Assembly (NCBI GenBank): GCA_022647725.1
Contig: JALCLG010000001.1
Location: 1,466,001 to 1,530,000 of the forward strand
Direction: 5' to 3'
Source: Bacilli bacterium
Lineage (GTDB): Bacteria > Bacillota_I > Bacilli_A > RFN20 > CAG-288
Length of the DNA stretch: 64,000 nt
Part shown: in pieces, positions 50,822 to 59,177 of the stretch
Layout: each line of letters opens with the position of its first letter
How positions within the stretch are numbered: position 1 is the first letter of the stretch
Notes under the pieces: generated by a model
Told to the model about the DNA's origin: nothing
The model's database searches: none
The model's input: only the letters and a program-made list of their open reading frames with translations
Position numbers and translations under genes: made by a program

Positions 50822-50855
50822 AAAAAGACTGTTCCTTCGCGGGACAGCCTTTTTC
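50821..50855. terminator. Bidirectional terminator
   Basis: AAAAAAGACTGTTCC, a TTCGC loop, then GGGACAGCCTTTTT. T-runs on both strands serve the rpe operon and the convergent rpmB gene. Confidence 0.85.
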
Positions 50856-50876
50856 AGTACTGAAAAAAGGATACGA

Positions 50877-51176
50877 CTACTTCGCTTCTTCAGCCTTGGG
50901 AGCTTCAGCCTTGGGGGCCTCAGTCTTGACAGCTTCCGCCTTCGGAGCTTCGACAACCGGAGCAGCAGCCGGGGCAGTCTTAGCGGCAGCCTTGGCATTC
51001 TTTCTCATCGTGCGTAAAGCACTGGTCGAGACACGGATTCTCTCCTTATGGCCATTGACCGTGATGGTCGTGGTCTGCAGATTGACATCCCAACGACGAC
51101 GGGTATGTCTCATCGAGTGAGAGACTTGATTACCGAACATCGGACCTTTTCCCGTAACCGGACATTTTCTAGACAT
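50877..51176 (-). CDS. rpmB: Ribosomal protein L28 with a C-terminal Ala/Lys/Glu/Pro extension
   Basis: The first ~62 residues are a normal L28: [29 protein letters not shown] and [13 protein letters not shown] further ~37 residues follow, built of repeated [10 protein letters not shown]-like units. Standard bacterial L28 ends where this tail starts. The gene is alone on the minus strand with its own promoter, a long leader and an AGGAGG site. Confidence 0.93.
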   Translation of the reverse strand: MSRKCPVTGKGPMFGNQVSHSMRHTRRRWDVNLQTTTITVNGHKERIRVSTSALRTMRKNAKAAAKTAPAAAPVVEAPKAEAVKTEAPKAEAPKAEEAK

Positions 51177-51229
51177 AGCAGTATCCTCCTGATTAACTTA
51201 GGTTAAGCGCTAAAAAAGCGCGCTTATAA

Positions 51230-51258
51230 AGAATACCACACACACCCCCGAGATTCAA
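51230..51258 (-). promoter_or_regulatory. rpmB promoter and leader hairpin
   Basis: On the minus strand TTGAAT (51258-51253), 17 bases, TATTCT (51235-51230). The transcribed leader holds an AAGCGC...GCGCTT hairpin (about 51205-51225). Confidence 0.65.
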
Positions 51259-51341
51259 CAAAAATCTCATTTTTCGAGGTTCGCGCAGACTATCCTTTGT
51301 TAAAATCCGGTAAATCCTTTTTCTTAACCAAATTTTGTCAC

Positions 51342-51370
51342 TTGATTTAGGTGAACCAAAGTAGAATAAT
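51342..51370 (+). promoter_or_regulatory. Promoter of the Wzz/kinase/phosphatase operon
   Basis: TTGATT (51342-51347), 17 bases, AATAAT (51365-51370). GGGAGG precedes the ATG at 51409. Confidence 0.55.
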
Positions 51371-51408
51371 AACCTTGCAAATCTTTATTTGCTTTTAGGG
51401 AGGCTTTA

Positions 51409-52188
51409 ATGAACACTGACAACACAGACGTTTCCGAGGAAGAACAAGACGAAAAAACCGGTGTCACCTTAGGTGACATCTGGCATATGATCGTCAAACA
51501 TTGGATTGCGCTCGTCATCTTTTTCGTGGTCGGCCTGATCGGCGGAGGCGTCTATGCCTTCGGCGTGGAAAAGCCGGTCTGGACTTCGACCGGTACCGTG
51601 ATCGTCATTGCTGACAGCAATTCTCAGACCACGACCAGCGATACGATCTCCACCACGGACTTCAACAATTCCTTCAACTACGTCATCACCGCCCGTGACA
51701 CCATCAATGATACCCCGATCATGACCGCTGTCATGACTAGCATCAACACCTCCAAAGGTACCTCATACACGCTGAAGGAAATCAAGAAAATGGTCTCCGC
51801 CAGTGCCCGTACTTACACCTCGTTGGAAAAGTCTCTTTATGTCGATATCACAGCCAATACAGCCGACAAGGATCTCTCGCAGGCCTTAGTCGATACCACC
51901 ATCACCGAGACGTTATCCATCACCGCCAGTGATTCCCGTTATGCTTTCTTAAAGAACCGTCTGGCGCTGACGAGCTCTTCTTCCACTCCGGTGGATACCA
52001 GCTTCTCCAAAGCCAAGGTCCTGCTCATTGCCGGAGCCTGCGGGCTGATTGTCGGCATCCTTTACGGCATCCTCTTTGAGCTTTGCTCGACCAAGGTCGG
52101 CAATGTCAAGGATATCGAGGCTCTCACCGGTGAAAAGGTGATTGGCCTGATGCCGATGCAGGAAGATACCACCGAGGAGGCCAAATAA
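51409..52188 (+). CDS. Wzz/YveK-type polysaccharide co-polymerase
   Basis: The protein has the two-helix Wzz layout: one membrane helix at about 31-53, an extracellular part of ~150 residues, and a second helix near 203-225, with a short cytoplasmic end. In Firmicutes such proteins activate the tyrosine kinase encoded next to them and control capsule or exopolysaccharide length. The kinase gene follows after 1 base, which supports the call. No glycosyltransferase or polymerase genes are nearby. Confidence 0.8.
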   Translation: MNTDNTDVSEEEQDEKTGVTLGDIWHMIVKHWIALVIFFVVGLIGGGVYAFGVEKPVWTSTGTVIVIADSNSQTTTSDTISTTDFNNSFNYVITARDTINDTPIMTAVMTSINTSKGTSYTLKEIKKMVSASARTYTSLEKSLYVDITANTADKDLSQALVDTTITETLSITASDSRYAFLKNRLALTSSSSTPVDTSFSKAKVLLIAGACGLIVGILYGILFELCSTKVGNVKDIEALTGEKVIGLMPMQEDTTEEAK

Positions 52189-52189
52189 C

Positions 52190-52903
52190 ATGAAATCCAA
52201 GCATAACCGAGAGGGCATCGTCCTGATCAAGGACTTCTCGTCCGTTGCCAGCGAAGCCATTCAGAAGCTGCAGACCAATATCTCCTTTGCCAATCCGGAG
52301 CATCCCTTCAAGGTCATCGGCATCACCAGCTCCGTCCAGGCCGAAGGCAAATCCACGTTGATTGCCAACCTTGCCAATGTCTATGCATTCCGCGGCGCCA
52401 AAGTCTGCCTTGTCAATTTCGACCTTCGCCGTCCGTCGCTGCACCATTTCTACAACGTCCCCAACCAGTTCGGCATCGCCGAATATGTCGCCGGCGACGT
52501 CTCCATCGATCAGCTGATTGTCCATTGCCAGGGTGGCGTGGATCTGATCAATGCCGGAACCCTGACTCCTTTCCCGACCAAGCTGTTAAGCTCGCCGAAG
52601 CTCGATGAGCTCTTCAAGGCCTTACGTGAAAAGTATGATTATGTCCTCGTCGATACGGCCCCGACGCTGCTTGTGACCGATGCTACGCTCTGCTCCCGGC
52701 TGGTCGATGGCTATCTCTTCGTCGTCGCTCAGCATCTCTCCAAGAAGAAGAACGTCAAGGCGTCCTTGGATTCCTTGGAAAGCAACGGTGTCAATGTGAT
52801 CGGCATCGTCATGACGCAGGTGACCGATTTCGAGGGCAGCGAGATGACCTCGGATTCCTATCATTATTACTATAAGCGGGACGAGTCGGAAGAAAAGAAA
52901 TAA
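52190..52903 (+). CDS. CpsD/CapB-type bacterial tyrosine kinase
   Basis: This is a BY-kinase, the cytoplasmic half of a split kinase activated by the Wzz-like partner. Walker A is SSVQAEGKST, Walker A' is VNFDLRRP (the usual leading D/A replaced by N-F, but the key aspartate kept), and Walker B is YVLVDTAP. The C-terminus carries a tyrosine cluster, SYHYYYKRD, the typical autophosphorylation site. The size of 237 residues is normal. Confidence 0.88.
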   Translation: MKSKHNREGIVLIKDFSSVASEAIQKLQTNISFANPEHPFKVIGITSSVQAEGKSTLIANLANVYAFRGAKVCLVNFDLRRPSLHHFYNVPNQFGIAEYVAGDVSIDQLIVHCQGGVDLINAGTLTPFPTKLLSSPKLDELFKALREKYDYVLVDTAPTLLVTDATLCSRLVDGYLFVVAQHLSKKKNVKASLDSLESNGVNVIGIVMTQVTDFEGSEMTSDSYHYYYKRDESEEKK

Positions 52904-52908
52904 CCACG

Positions 52909-53370
52909 ATGACGAAAGTCGTGTTTGTCTGCGAGGGAAATATCTGTCGGAGTCCGACGGCGGAAGCGCTCTTTACAGAGCTATTGAGAGTCCGCCATCA
53001 GGACTCCTTTTTTGATGTCTTCTCCCGGGCCCTGATTGTCGATACCCAAGGTCAGCCCATCGATCCGCGGGCTGTCCGTCTTCTTCAGGACCATCAGATT
53101 CCCTTCAATCCGGACAAGAAGGCCAAACCGCTGACCAAGAATGAATACGACGAGAGCCAGTACGTGATCACGATGGATACTTATAATCGTGTCTTGCTTT
53201 CCCGCCTGCTGATCCTGAAAGACAAATCCAAAATCCATCGGCTTTTGGATTTCACCGCAAAGCCAGGCGACATCCTCGACCCCTACTTCACCCATGATTT
53301 CGCGACCGCCTATGCGCAGATTGCTCAGGGCTGCCAGGCCTTGCTTGACCGGCTTTGCCCCGCCGCTTAG
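52909..53370 (+). CDS. Low-molecular-weight protein tyrosine phosphatase
   Basis: The active-site loop CEGNICRS (C-x5-R-S) is at the N-terminus, and DILDPYF supplies the general-acid aspartate (D-P-Y/F). The size of 153 residues is normal. It lies 5 bases after the tyrosine-kinase gene, giving a kinase/phosphatase pair that should set phosphorylation of the kinase tail. Most Firmicutes capsule loci use a PHP-type CpsB instead. Confidence 0.92.
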   Translation: MTKVVFVCEGNICRSPTAEALFTELLRVRHQDSFFDVFSRALIVDTQGQPIDPRAVRLLQDHQIPFNPDKKAKPLTKNEYDESQYVITMDTYNRVLLSRLLILKDKSKIHRLLDFTAKPGDILDPYFTHDFATAYAQIAQGCQALLDRLCPAA

Positions 53371-53385
53371 CCTTTAGCCTGACAG

Positions 53386-53502
53386 TTGCGCAAAATACAC
53401 ACTTTATTTAAAACCTAAACGTGCGTGGAATGCGCATTTGTGTTCAAAATTAATCTTTTTGCGTGTATTTATCTTTACATAAATGCGCATTTCATCTATA
53501 AT
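53386..53502 (+). promoter_or_regulatory. adhE promoter with three TGCGCA palindromes
   Basis: The promoter is TTTACA (53474-53479), 17 bases, TATAAT (53497-53502). The spacer holds the perfect palindrome AAATGCGCATTT (53481-53492). A second AATGCGCATT lies at 53429-53438 and a related TTGCGCAA at 53386-53393. A matching pair AAATACAC (53393-53400) and GTGTATTT (53463-53470) flanks the middle. The sites do not match the Rex consensus. Confidence 0.7.
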
Positions 53503-53529
53503 TAAAATTGTCAACAGGAGGTATCGCCT

Positions 53530-56163
53530 ATGGATGATATCGAAAAGAAGCAAGCTGCCAGTGATGAGCTGACACAGCTGATTGCTAAGGTCAGAGCTGC
53601 CCAGCAGGTCTATGCGACTTACACGCAGGAACAGGTCGATAAGATCTTCCAGGCTGTGGCTATCGCTGCCAACAAGGCACGTATTCCCTTGGCTCAGGAA
53701 GCTGTCAGTGAGACCGGCATGGGTGTCTTTGAGGATAAGGTCATCAAGAACCACTTTGCTGCCGAGTACATTTATAACGCCTACAAGGACAGCAAGACCT
53801 GTGACGTCTTAGAGCGCAACGATGATATGGGTTATCAGAAGTTGGCTGAGCCTTTAGGCATTCTTGCCGGCATCGTTCCGACCACCAATCCGACGGCCAC
53901 CGTCATCTTCAAGAGCCTTTTAGCCCTGAAGACCCGCAACGGCATCATCTTCTCTCCGCATCCGCGGGCCAAGAACTGCACCATTCATGCGGCTCAGATC
54001 TTAAAGGACGCGGCCATCAAGGCCGGTGCCCCCAGCGATATCATCAGCTGGATTCCGGAACCGTCCATTGAACTCTCCTCGCAGCTGATGAAGTCCTGCG
54101 ACTGCATCTTGGCAACCGGCGGTCCGGGCATGGTGACGGCTGCCTATTCCTCGGGCAAGCCGGCCATCGGTGTCGGTCCGGGCAATGCCCCGACCATCAT
54201 CGATACCTCGGCCAATGTCAAGATGGCCGTCTCCTCCATCATCCATTCCAAGACCTTCGATAACGGCATGATCTGCGCCAGCGAGAACTCCATCATCGCT
54301 TTGGATGGCATTTATGATGCCGTCAAGGCCGAGCTGATTTACCGCGGCGCTTATTTCCTCAATGAAAGCGAACTCAACAAGGTCCGCGGCACCATCCTGA
54401 TCAATGGTTCCACCAATGCCAAGATTGTCGGCAAGCCGGCAACCACCATTGCCGAGATGGCTGGCTTCAAGGTTCCCAGTACGACCAAGATTCTGGTCGG
54501 TGAGGTCGAAAAGACCGATCGCAGCGAAGAATTCTCTCACGAGAAGCTTTGCCCGGTCTTAGCGATGTATCATGCCAAGGACTTCGAGGATGCCTTGGCT
54601 AAGGCGGAAGCCCTCTTGCAGCAGGGCTGGGGCCATACGGCCGATCTTTATGTCGATGAACTGAATCATCCGGAACTCATCGATGCCTTCAAGCGTCGGA
54701 TGCAGGCCTGCCGTCTGCTCATCAATACGCCTTCCAGCTTAGGCGGCATCGGCGATCTCTACAACTTCCGCATCAAGCCGTCCCTGACGTTAGGCTGCGG
54801 TTCCTGGGGCGGCAACTCCGTCTCCGGACAGGTCGGAATCGAGAATCTTCTGAATATCAAGACAGTTGCCATAAGGAGGGAAAACATGCTTTGGTTCCGT
54901 ACGCCGAGTAAGCTGTTCTTCAAGCCGGGCTGTCTCAGCAAGGCTTTGGAAGAACTGAAGACGGTCTATGACCGGAAACGGGTGCTGATCGTCACGGATA
55001 AGTTCCTCTTCACGTCGGGTGTGGTCAAGAAGCTGACCGATATTCTTTATCCGTTAGGCATTGAGACGGAAGTCTTCTCTGATGTCGCTCCGGATCCGAC
55101 CTTGGCCTGCGCCGAGGAATGCGTGAAGCTCTGCAACTTCTATCAGCCGGATGCCATCATCGCTCTGGGCGGCGGTTCGCCGATGGATGCTGCCAAGATC
55201 AGCTGGGTCATGTACGAACATCCGGAAGTCGATTTCTCCGATATGGCCATGGATTTCATGGATATCCGCAAACGTGTGATTGCTTTCCCGAAGATGGGCA
55301 ATAAGTCGATGCTGGTCTGTGTTCCGACCACGGCCGGAACCGGCTCCGAGGTCACGCCTTTTGCCATCATCACCGATCAGCGGGATGGCACCAAGTATCC
55401 GATCACCGATTACGAACTGATGCCGTCGATGGCGATCATCGATAGCGATCTGATGCTCAACATCCCCAAAGGCCTGACGAGAGCCTCGGGCATCGATGCC
55501 CTTACCCACTGCATGGAAGCCTATGCCTCGATGTATGCCTCGCCGTTCAGCGATGCCTGCGCCAAAGAAGGCATCAGCGAGATCTTCAAGTATCTTTCGA
55601 GAGCCTATCATAACGGCGGCGCCGATCCGGAAGCCAGAGAGCATATGGCACATGCGGCGACCTTAGCCGGCATGGCCTTTGCCAATGCCTTCCTGGGCAT
55701 CGACCACAGCTGCGGCCATAAGTTAGGCGCCTACCATCATCTTCCGCACGGCGTCTGCGTCGAGCTGATGCTGGATGAGGTGATGAAGTTCAATGCCGGC
55801 GAGGAACCCACCAAGATGGGTACCTTCCCGCAGTATCAGTATCCGCACACGTTGGCCCGTTACGTCGAGATTGCTGACATGCTTGGCATCACCGGCAAGA
55901 ACGATGATGAGAAGTTTGCCAAGCTCTTAGCCAAGATCGATGACCTGAAGAAGGATATCGAGCTGCCGCTGACAATTCAGGAGGCCGGCATCAAGGAAGA
56001 AGATTTCCTCAAGACGCTCGATGAGATGTCCTTAGCTGCCTTCAACGATCAGTGCACGTCTGCCAATCCGCGTTATCCGCTGGTCTCCGAGCTTAAAACT
56101 CTCTACCTTAAGGCATTCTACGGCGAAAAAGTGTATAATGAAAGGATAGCCGGTGCGAAGTAG
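53530..56163 (+). CDS. adhE: Bifunctional acetaldehyde/alcohol dehydrogenase
   Basis: AdhE turns acetyl-CoA into ethanol in two NADH-dependent steps, a main electron sink in fermentation. The N-terminal aldehyde dehydrogenase half has KTFDNGMICASEN with the catalytic cysteine. The C-terminal iron-dependent alcohol dehydrogenase half begins about residue 455. It has the ALGGGSPMDAAK nucleotide region and the iron-binding histidines in the span from AHAATLAGMAFANAFLGIDH to GAYHHLPHG. At 877 residues it is full length, and the protein likely forms filaments (spirosomes), as in the family. An AGGAGG site precedes the start. Confidence 0.97.
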   Translation: MDDIEKKQAASDELTQLIAKVRAAQQVYATYTQEQVDKIFQAVAIAANKARIPLAQEAVSETGMGVFEDKVIKNHFAAEYIYNAYKDSKTCDVLERNDDMGYQKLAEPLGILAGIVPTTNPTATVIFKSLLALKTRNGIIFSPHPRAKNCTIHAAQILKDAAIKAGAPSDIISWIPEPSIELSSQLMKSCDCILATGGPGMVTAAYSSGKPAIGVGPGNAPTIIDTSANVKMAVSSIIHSKTFDNGMICASENSIIALDGIYDAVKAELIYRGAYFLNESELNKVRGTILINGSTNAKIVGKPATTIAEMAGFKVPSTTKILVGEVEKTDRSEEFSHEKLCPVLAMYHAKDFEDALAKAEALLQQGWGHTADLYVDELNHPELIDAFKRRMQACRLLINTPSSLGGIGDLYNFRIKPSLTLGCGSWGGNSVSGQVGIENLLNIKTVAIRRENMLWFRTPSKLFFKPGCLSKALEELKTVYDRKRVLIVTDKFLFTSGVVKKLTDILYPLGIETEVFSDVAPDPTLACAEECVKLCNFYQPDAIIALGGGSPMDAAKISWVMYEHPEVDFSDMAMDFMDIRKRVIAFPKMGNKSMLVCVPTTAGTGSEVTPFAIITDQRDGTKYPITDYELMPSMAIIDSDLMLNIPKGLTRASGIDALTHCMEAYASMYASPFSDACAKEGISEIFKYLSRAYHNGGADPEAREHMAHAATLAGMAFANAFLGIDHSCGHKLGAYHHLPHGVCVELMLDEVMKFNAGEEPTKMGTFPQYQYPHTLARYVEIADMLGITGKNDDEKFAKLLAKIDDLKKDIELPLTIQEAGIKEEDFLKTLDEMSLAAFNDQCTSANPRYPLVSELKTLYLKAFYGEKVYNERIAGAK

Positions 56164-56180
56164 AAACGGGGGAATTAATC

Positions 56181-56957
56181 ATGGCAACCAAAACAGAAAA
56201 AGATTTCGGGACGCTGGTGATGGAACATCACGACAAGAAGATCTACCGCAAAGACGGTGTCATCACCAAGGTCTTCTCTCATACCGCCTATGCCCCGAGC
56301 GATGTCCTTAAGGAAGCAATGAATCAGCAGTATGCCCTCGAGTGCGGCTTTGCCGCGCCGCGGGTCTATGATGTCTTCCCGGTCGGCGCTGACTGGGCGA
56401 TTGCCTCGGAGGAAATCAAAGGCCAGACCCTGGAACAGCTGATGAAGGATCATCCCGAGAATACCAAGAAGTACATCGCCGAGCTGGTGAAGATCCAAGT
56501 CAGCCTCTTAGCTCACCTTTCCGATAACCTCAAGCTTCCTAAACTCAAGGATAAGCTCAATGCCTACATCACGCAGTCGGGACTCGATGCCACGACCCGC
56601 TATGACCTGCATGTCCGGCTGGAGAAGATGCCGAACCACTACAAGTTCTGCCATGGCGACATCACTCCGCACAACATCATCGTCAGCGACGACGGCAAGT
56701 CCTACGTCCTCGATTGGGCCCATGCCACGAGAGGCAACTCTTCCGCCGATGCCGCGATGACCTATCTCCTCTTCATCCTCGATGGCAAGACGAAGGAAGC
56801 CGAGATGTATCTCAAGGAATTCTGCAAGAAGACCGATATTGCCGCCCAGTACATTCAGGAATGGGTGTCCGTCGTCTCCGCCACTAAGCTGGCTACCTGC
56901 AAGGATGAGGCCATGAAGGCCATCCTGATACGGAACATCTCCGTCGTCGAATACTAG
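56181..56957 (+). CDS. APH/choline-kinase-fold small-molecule phosphotransferase
   Basis: The kinase fold is shown by CHGDITPHNIIV (catalytic loop H-G-D-x4-N) and VLDWAHA (DFG-like metal aspartate D-W) near residues 153-182. An N-terminal lobe with KIYRKDGVITKVF and EEIKGQTLEQLM resembles aminoglycoside or choline/thiamine kinases. The substrate cannot be told; an antibiotic-resistance role is not supported. The gene starts 17 bases after adhE, and its stop lies a few bases ahead of the IS-derived repeat. Confidence 0.75.
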   Translation: MATKTEKDFGTLVMEHHDKKIYRKDGVITKVFSHTAYAPSDVLKEAMNQQYALECGFAAPRVYDVFPVGADWAIASEEIKGQTLEQLMKDHPENTKKYIAELVKIQVSLLAHLSDNLKLPKLKDKLNAYITQSGLDATTRYDLHVRLEKMPNHYKFCHGDITPHNIIVSDDGKSYVLDWAHATRGNSSADAAMTYLLFILDGKTKEAEMYLKEFCKKTDIAAQYIQEWVSVVSATKLATCKDEAMKAILIRNISVVEY

Positions 56958-57288
56958 AAACTGAAAAAGGGGCTGTCCCAGAACCTAGGCATCAAAGCCC
57001 GGGCCTGGGGCAGCCCTTTTTGCGTGCCCGCTACCTCCTCCCCATCCTCCTAGCGACCTGGTTCGGCTGCTTTCTCAGGTTCCTCCGGCTGAGGCCGCCT
57101 CTCCTGACGGCGCAGGAAATCCGGTGCGGCCTCTCGGCGGAGAGCCCCTCGGGCGCCCTCCAGAAATCGGGAATCCTCCCGGTCCTGAGGAAGGCGAAGT
57201 ACTTGCGGATGTTGGCACCGAGGCAGGTTAGCATCATCTCGGCCGAGAAGGCCCCTGCGCCTGAACCTGTCGTAGTCCATGTCCTGCT
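56952..57288 (+). repeat. Partial tandem copy of the IS end plus 12 bases of flank
   Basis: This unit repeats the 12 bases TACTAGAAACTG and about 325 bases of the IS terminus found again from 57289 on, including the end of the transposase gene on the minus strand. It is nearly identical to the full copy except for an 8-base deletion (CCTCGGCG missing near 57248). It ends abruptly at GTCCTGCTT. The encoded transposase tail is not functional here. Confidence 0.85.
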
Positions 57289-57367
57289 TACTAGAAACTG
57301 AAAAAGGGGCTGTCCCAGAACCTAGGCATCAAAGCCCGGGCCTGGGGCAGCCCTTTTTGCGTGCCCG

Positions 57368-59041
57368 CTACCTCCTCCCCATCCTCCTAGCGACCTGGTT
57401 CGGCTGCTTTCTCAGGTTCCTCCGGCTGAGGCCGCCTCTCCTGACGGCGCAGGAAATCCGGTGCGGCCTCTCGGCGGAGAGCCCCTCGGGCGCCCTCCAG
57501 AAATCGGGAATCCTCCCGGTCCTGAGGAAGGCGAAGTACTTGCGGATGTTGGCACCGAGGCAGGTTAGCATCATCTCGGCCGAGACCTCGGCGAGGCCCC
57601 TGCGCCTGAACCTGTCGTAGTCCATGTCCTGCTTCAGGATCCCGAAGGTCCCCTCCACCTGGATGCTCCTGTTGACGCGGAGCTCGATCCCCCTGGGCGA
57701 GAGCAGGTTCCCCATGGCCCCGGCCTTCAGCCTGAGGTACTCCGGCGAGGCCTCGGACACCCTCTCGCCCGGCTTCGGATGCGGCATGAGCTTCGTGCAG
57801 TACCTCCTGTACTCGCACCCCCTGCACAGGGCCACCTTGTAGAAGCGGGAGCCCTTCTGCCGGGGATGCCTGACAGGGGGTATCTCCTCGGCGACCAGGC
57901 CGCGGAGGCAGCGGACCGTCCCGTCAGCGCCGAGCGAGAGGACGGGCGGCCTCTTCCCGGACACCTCGCCCTCCCACGACGGGAACTTCACGTAGCACGA
58001 GATGCCGGCGCCCTCGAGGAAGGAGCAGTTCTCGTAGGACCCGTAGCCGGCGTCCGCGCAGACCGCCGCGGGATAGGAGCCCCACATCGACCGGATCCTC
58101 CCGAGCAGGGCGGGCACTGTCCTCGAGTCAGCCCTGTCCTGGGAGACGTAGTATCCGATGATAATGCCTGAGCTGACGGCAATCTGGACGTTGTAGGCGG
58201 CGTGCATGCTGCTGCCGAGGCCCGAGTAGTAGTCCGCCTTCAGGCACATGGCGGTGGCGTCGTGGTCCGTCCGGTAGAAGGAGTTCCTCCCGGGGCCGCA
58301 TATCCTGTCCGCCTCCTCGTAGGCGAGCATCCGCTGGAGGTACGCGGTCAGGGCGAGGAAGAGCCTCCCGCCCGGCGTCAGGCGCCTCCCCTTCCCCCGT
58401 TCGATCCGGGCGGGATCCTCCCCCGAGGCCGCCAGCCTCCTCCCCGCCTCGGAGACGGCCTCTCCGATCAGCCGGGAGTAGGGCGGCCTCGGCCTGTCCG
58501 GGAAGGGGATCCCGTTCGCGCTGGCCAGGGCCCCGGCCCCGGACAGGAGATCGGCAACGCGTCTCTCGGACCGGAAGCGGAACCCGTACTTGTTCGCGTT
58601 GGCCTCGAACTTCGACCCGTCGACGAAGACGTCGCCGTCCGGCCTGAGGCCCATGGCGGAGAGGATGGCGCCGGTGACCCCGGCGAAGACGGCCTCGGCG
58701 TTCGGCACGACGACGCTTTTTATGAACCGGCAGAACGTCGACCTCCCAGGCCGGGCGCCCGACATGAGGTAGCGGTAGCGGAGGTCGAACCTGCACGACT
58801 CGGAGATCCCCCGGAGGCAGCCGCCGGCGTCGGAGAAGGCGAAGAGGACCGTCGCGAGGAGGGCGGACGCATCGTGGGGAGGCTGCCCGCCGTCTGGGCC
58901 GGAGAGGTCCCGCGCGGGGAGGATGCCGCCCAGCCCGGAGGACGCGAGCAGCCTCATGAAACACGCCAGTTCCCTCTCCTCCTCGGGCTCGTCGTCCAAG
59001 GGGACTAGGAAAATCGGAAGAGCAGTGCTAAAATTGGACAT
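57368..59041 (-). CDS. IS1182-type DDE transposase
   Basis: The 557-residue protein has the DUF772 N-terminal domain (RYRYLMSGARPGRSTFCRFIK). It is followed by an RNase H-like DDE core: D141 in VFVDGSKFEANANKYGF, a second aspartate in CADAGYGSYENC, and the glutamate in SIQVEGTFGILKQ. A CxxC-type zinc region (CRGCEYRRYC) lies in between. AAAGGAG precedes the ATG. The frame is complete, so the copy could be active. Codon use is strongly GC-biased, unlike the neighbours. Confidence 0.95.
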   Translation of the reverse strand: MSNFSTALPIFLVPLDDEPEEERELACFMRLLASSGLGGILPARDLSGPDGGQPPHDASALLATVLFAFSDAGGCLRGISESCRFDLRYRYLMSGARPGRSTFCRFIKSVVVPNAEAVFAGVTGAILSAMGLRPDGDVFVDGSKFEANANKYGFRFRSERRVADLLSGAGALASANGIPFPDRPRPPYSRLIGEAVSEAGRRLAASGEDPARIERGKGRRLTPGGRLFLALTAYLQRMLAYEEADRICGPGRNSFYRTDHDATAMCLKADYYSGLGSSMHAAYNVQIAVSSGIIIGYYVSQDRADSRTVPALLGRIRSMWGSYPAAVCADAGYGSYENCSFLEGAGISCYVKFPSWEGEVSGKRPPVLSLGADGTVRCLRGLVAEEIPPVRHPRQKGSRFYKVALCRGCEYRRYCTKLMPHPKPGERVSEASPEYLRLKAGAMGNLLSPRGIELRVNRSIQVEGTFGILKQDMDYDRFRRRGLAEVSAEMMLTCLGANIRKYFAFLRTGRIPDFWRAPEGLSAERPHRISCAVRRGGLSRRNLRKQPNQVARRMGRR

Positions 59042-59087
59042 AGTAAAAGCCGCTCCTTTCGGAAGAGATTTTTACGGAGTACTTCGT

Positions 59088-59118
59088 AATATCCGGTTGC
59101 AGCCGGATATTTTTTTTA
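59088..59118 (+). terminator. Terminator-like hairpin at the IS edge
   Basis: AATATCCGG pairs with CCGGATATT and is followed by eight T on the plus strand. It lies between the IS right end and its transposase gene. For the transposase transcript it is only an upstream stem. Confidence 0.65.
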
Positions 59119-59177
59119 TAGACGAAAGCAAACGAAAAGGGGCCGCCACTCATTTGTTTGAGTGGGACAGCCCCTTT

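Noticed and set aside
53386..53502. Rex operators at adhE
   Set aside because: Rex sites have the form TTGTGAA...TTCACAA; the palindromes here have a TGCGCA core and do not fit.
56131..56140. TATAAT near the end of adhE as a promoter for the phosphotransferase gene
   Set aside because: It lies in the coding end of adhE without a -35; the 17-base gap suggests co-transcription with adhE.
56181..56957. Antibiotic-resistance aminoglycoside phosphotransferase
   Set aside because: The fold is shared with choline, thiamine and sugar kinases, and nothing in the sequence points to an aminoglycoside substrate; host-like composition argues against an acquired resistance gene.
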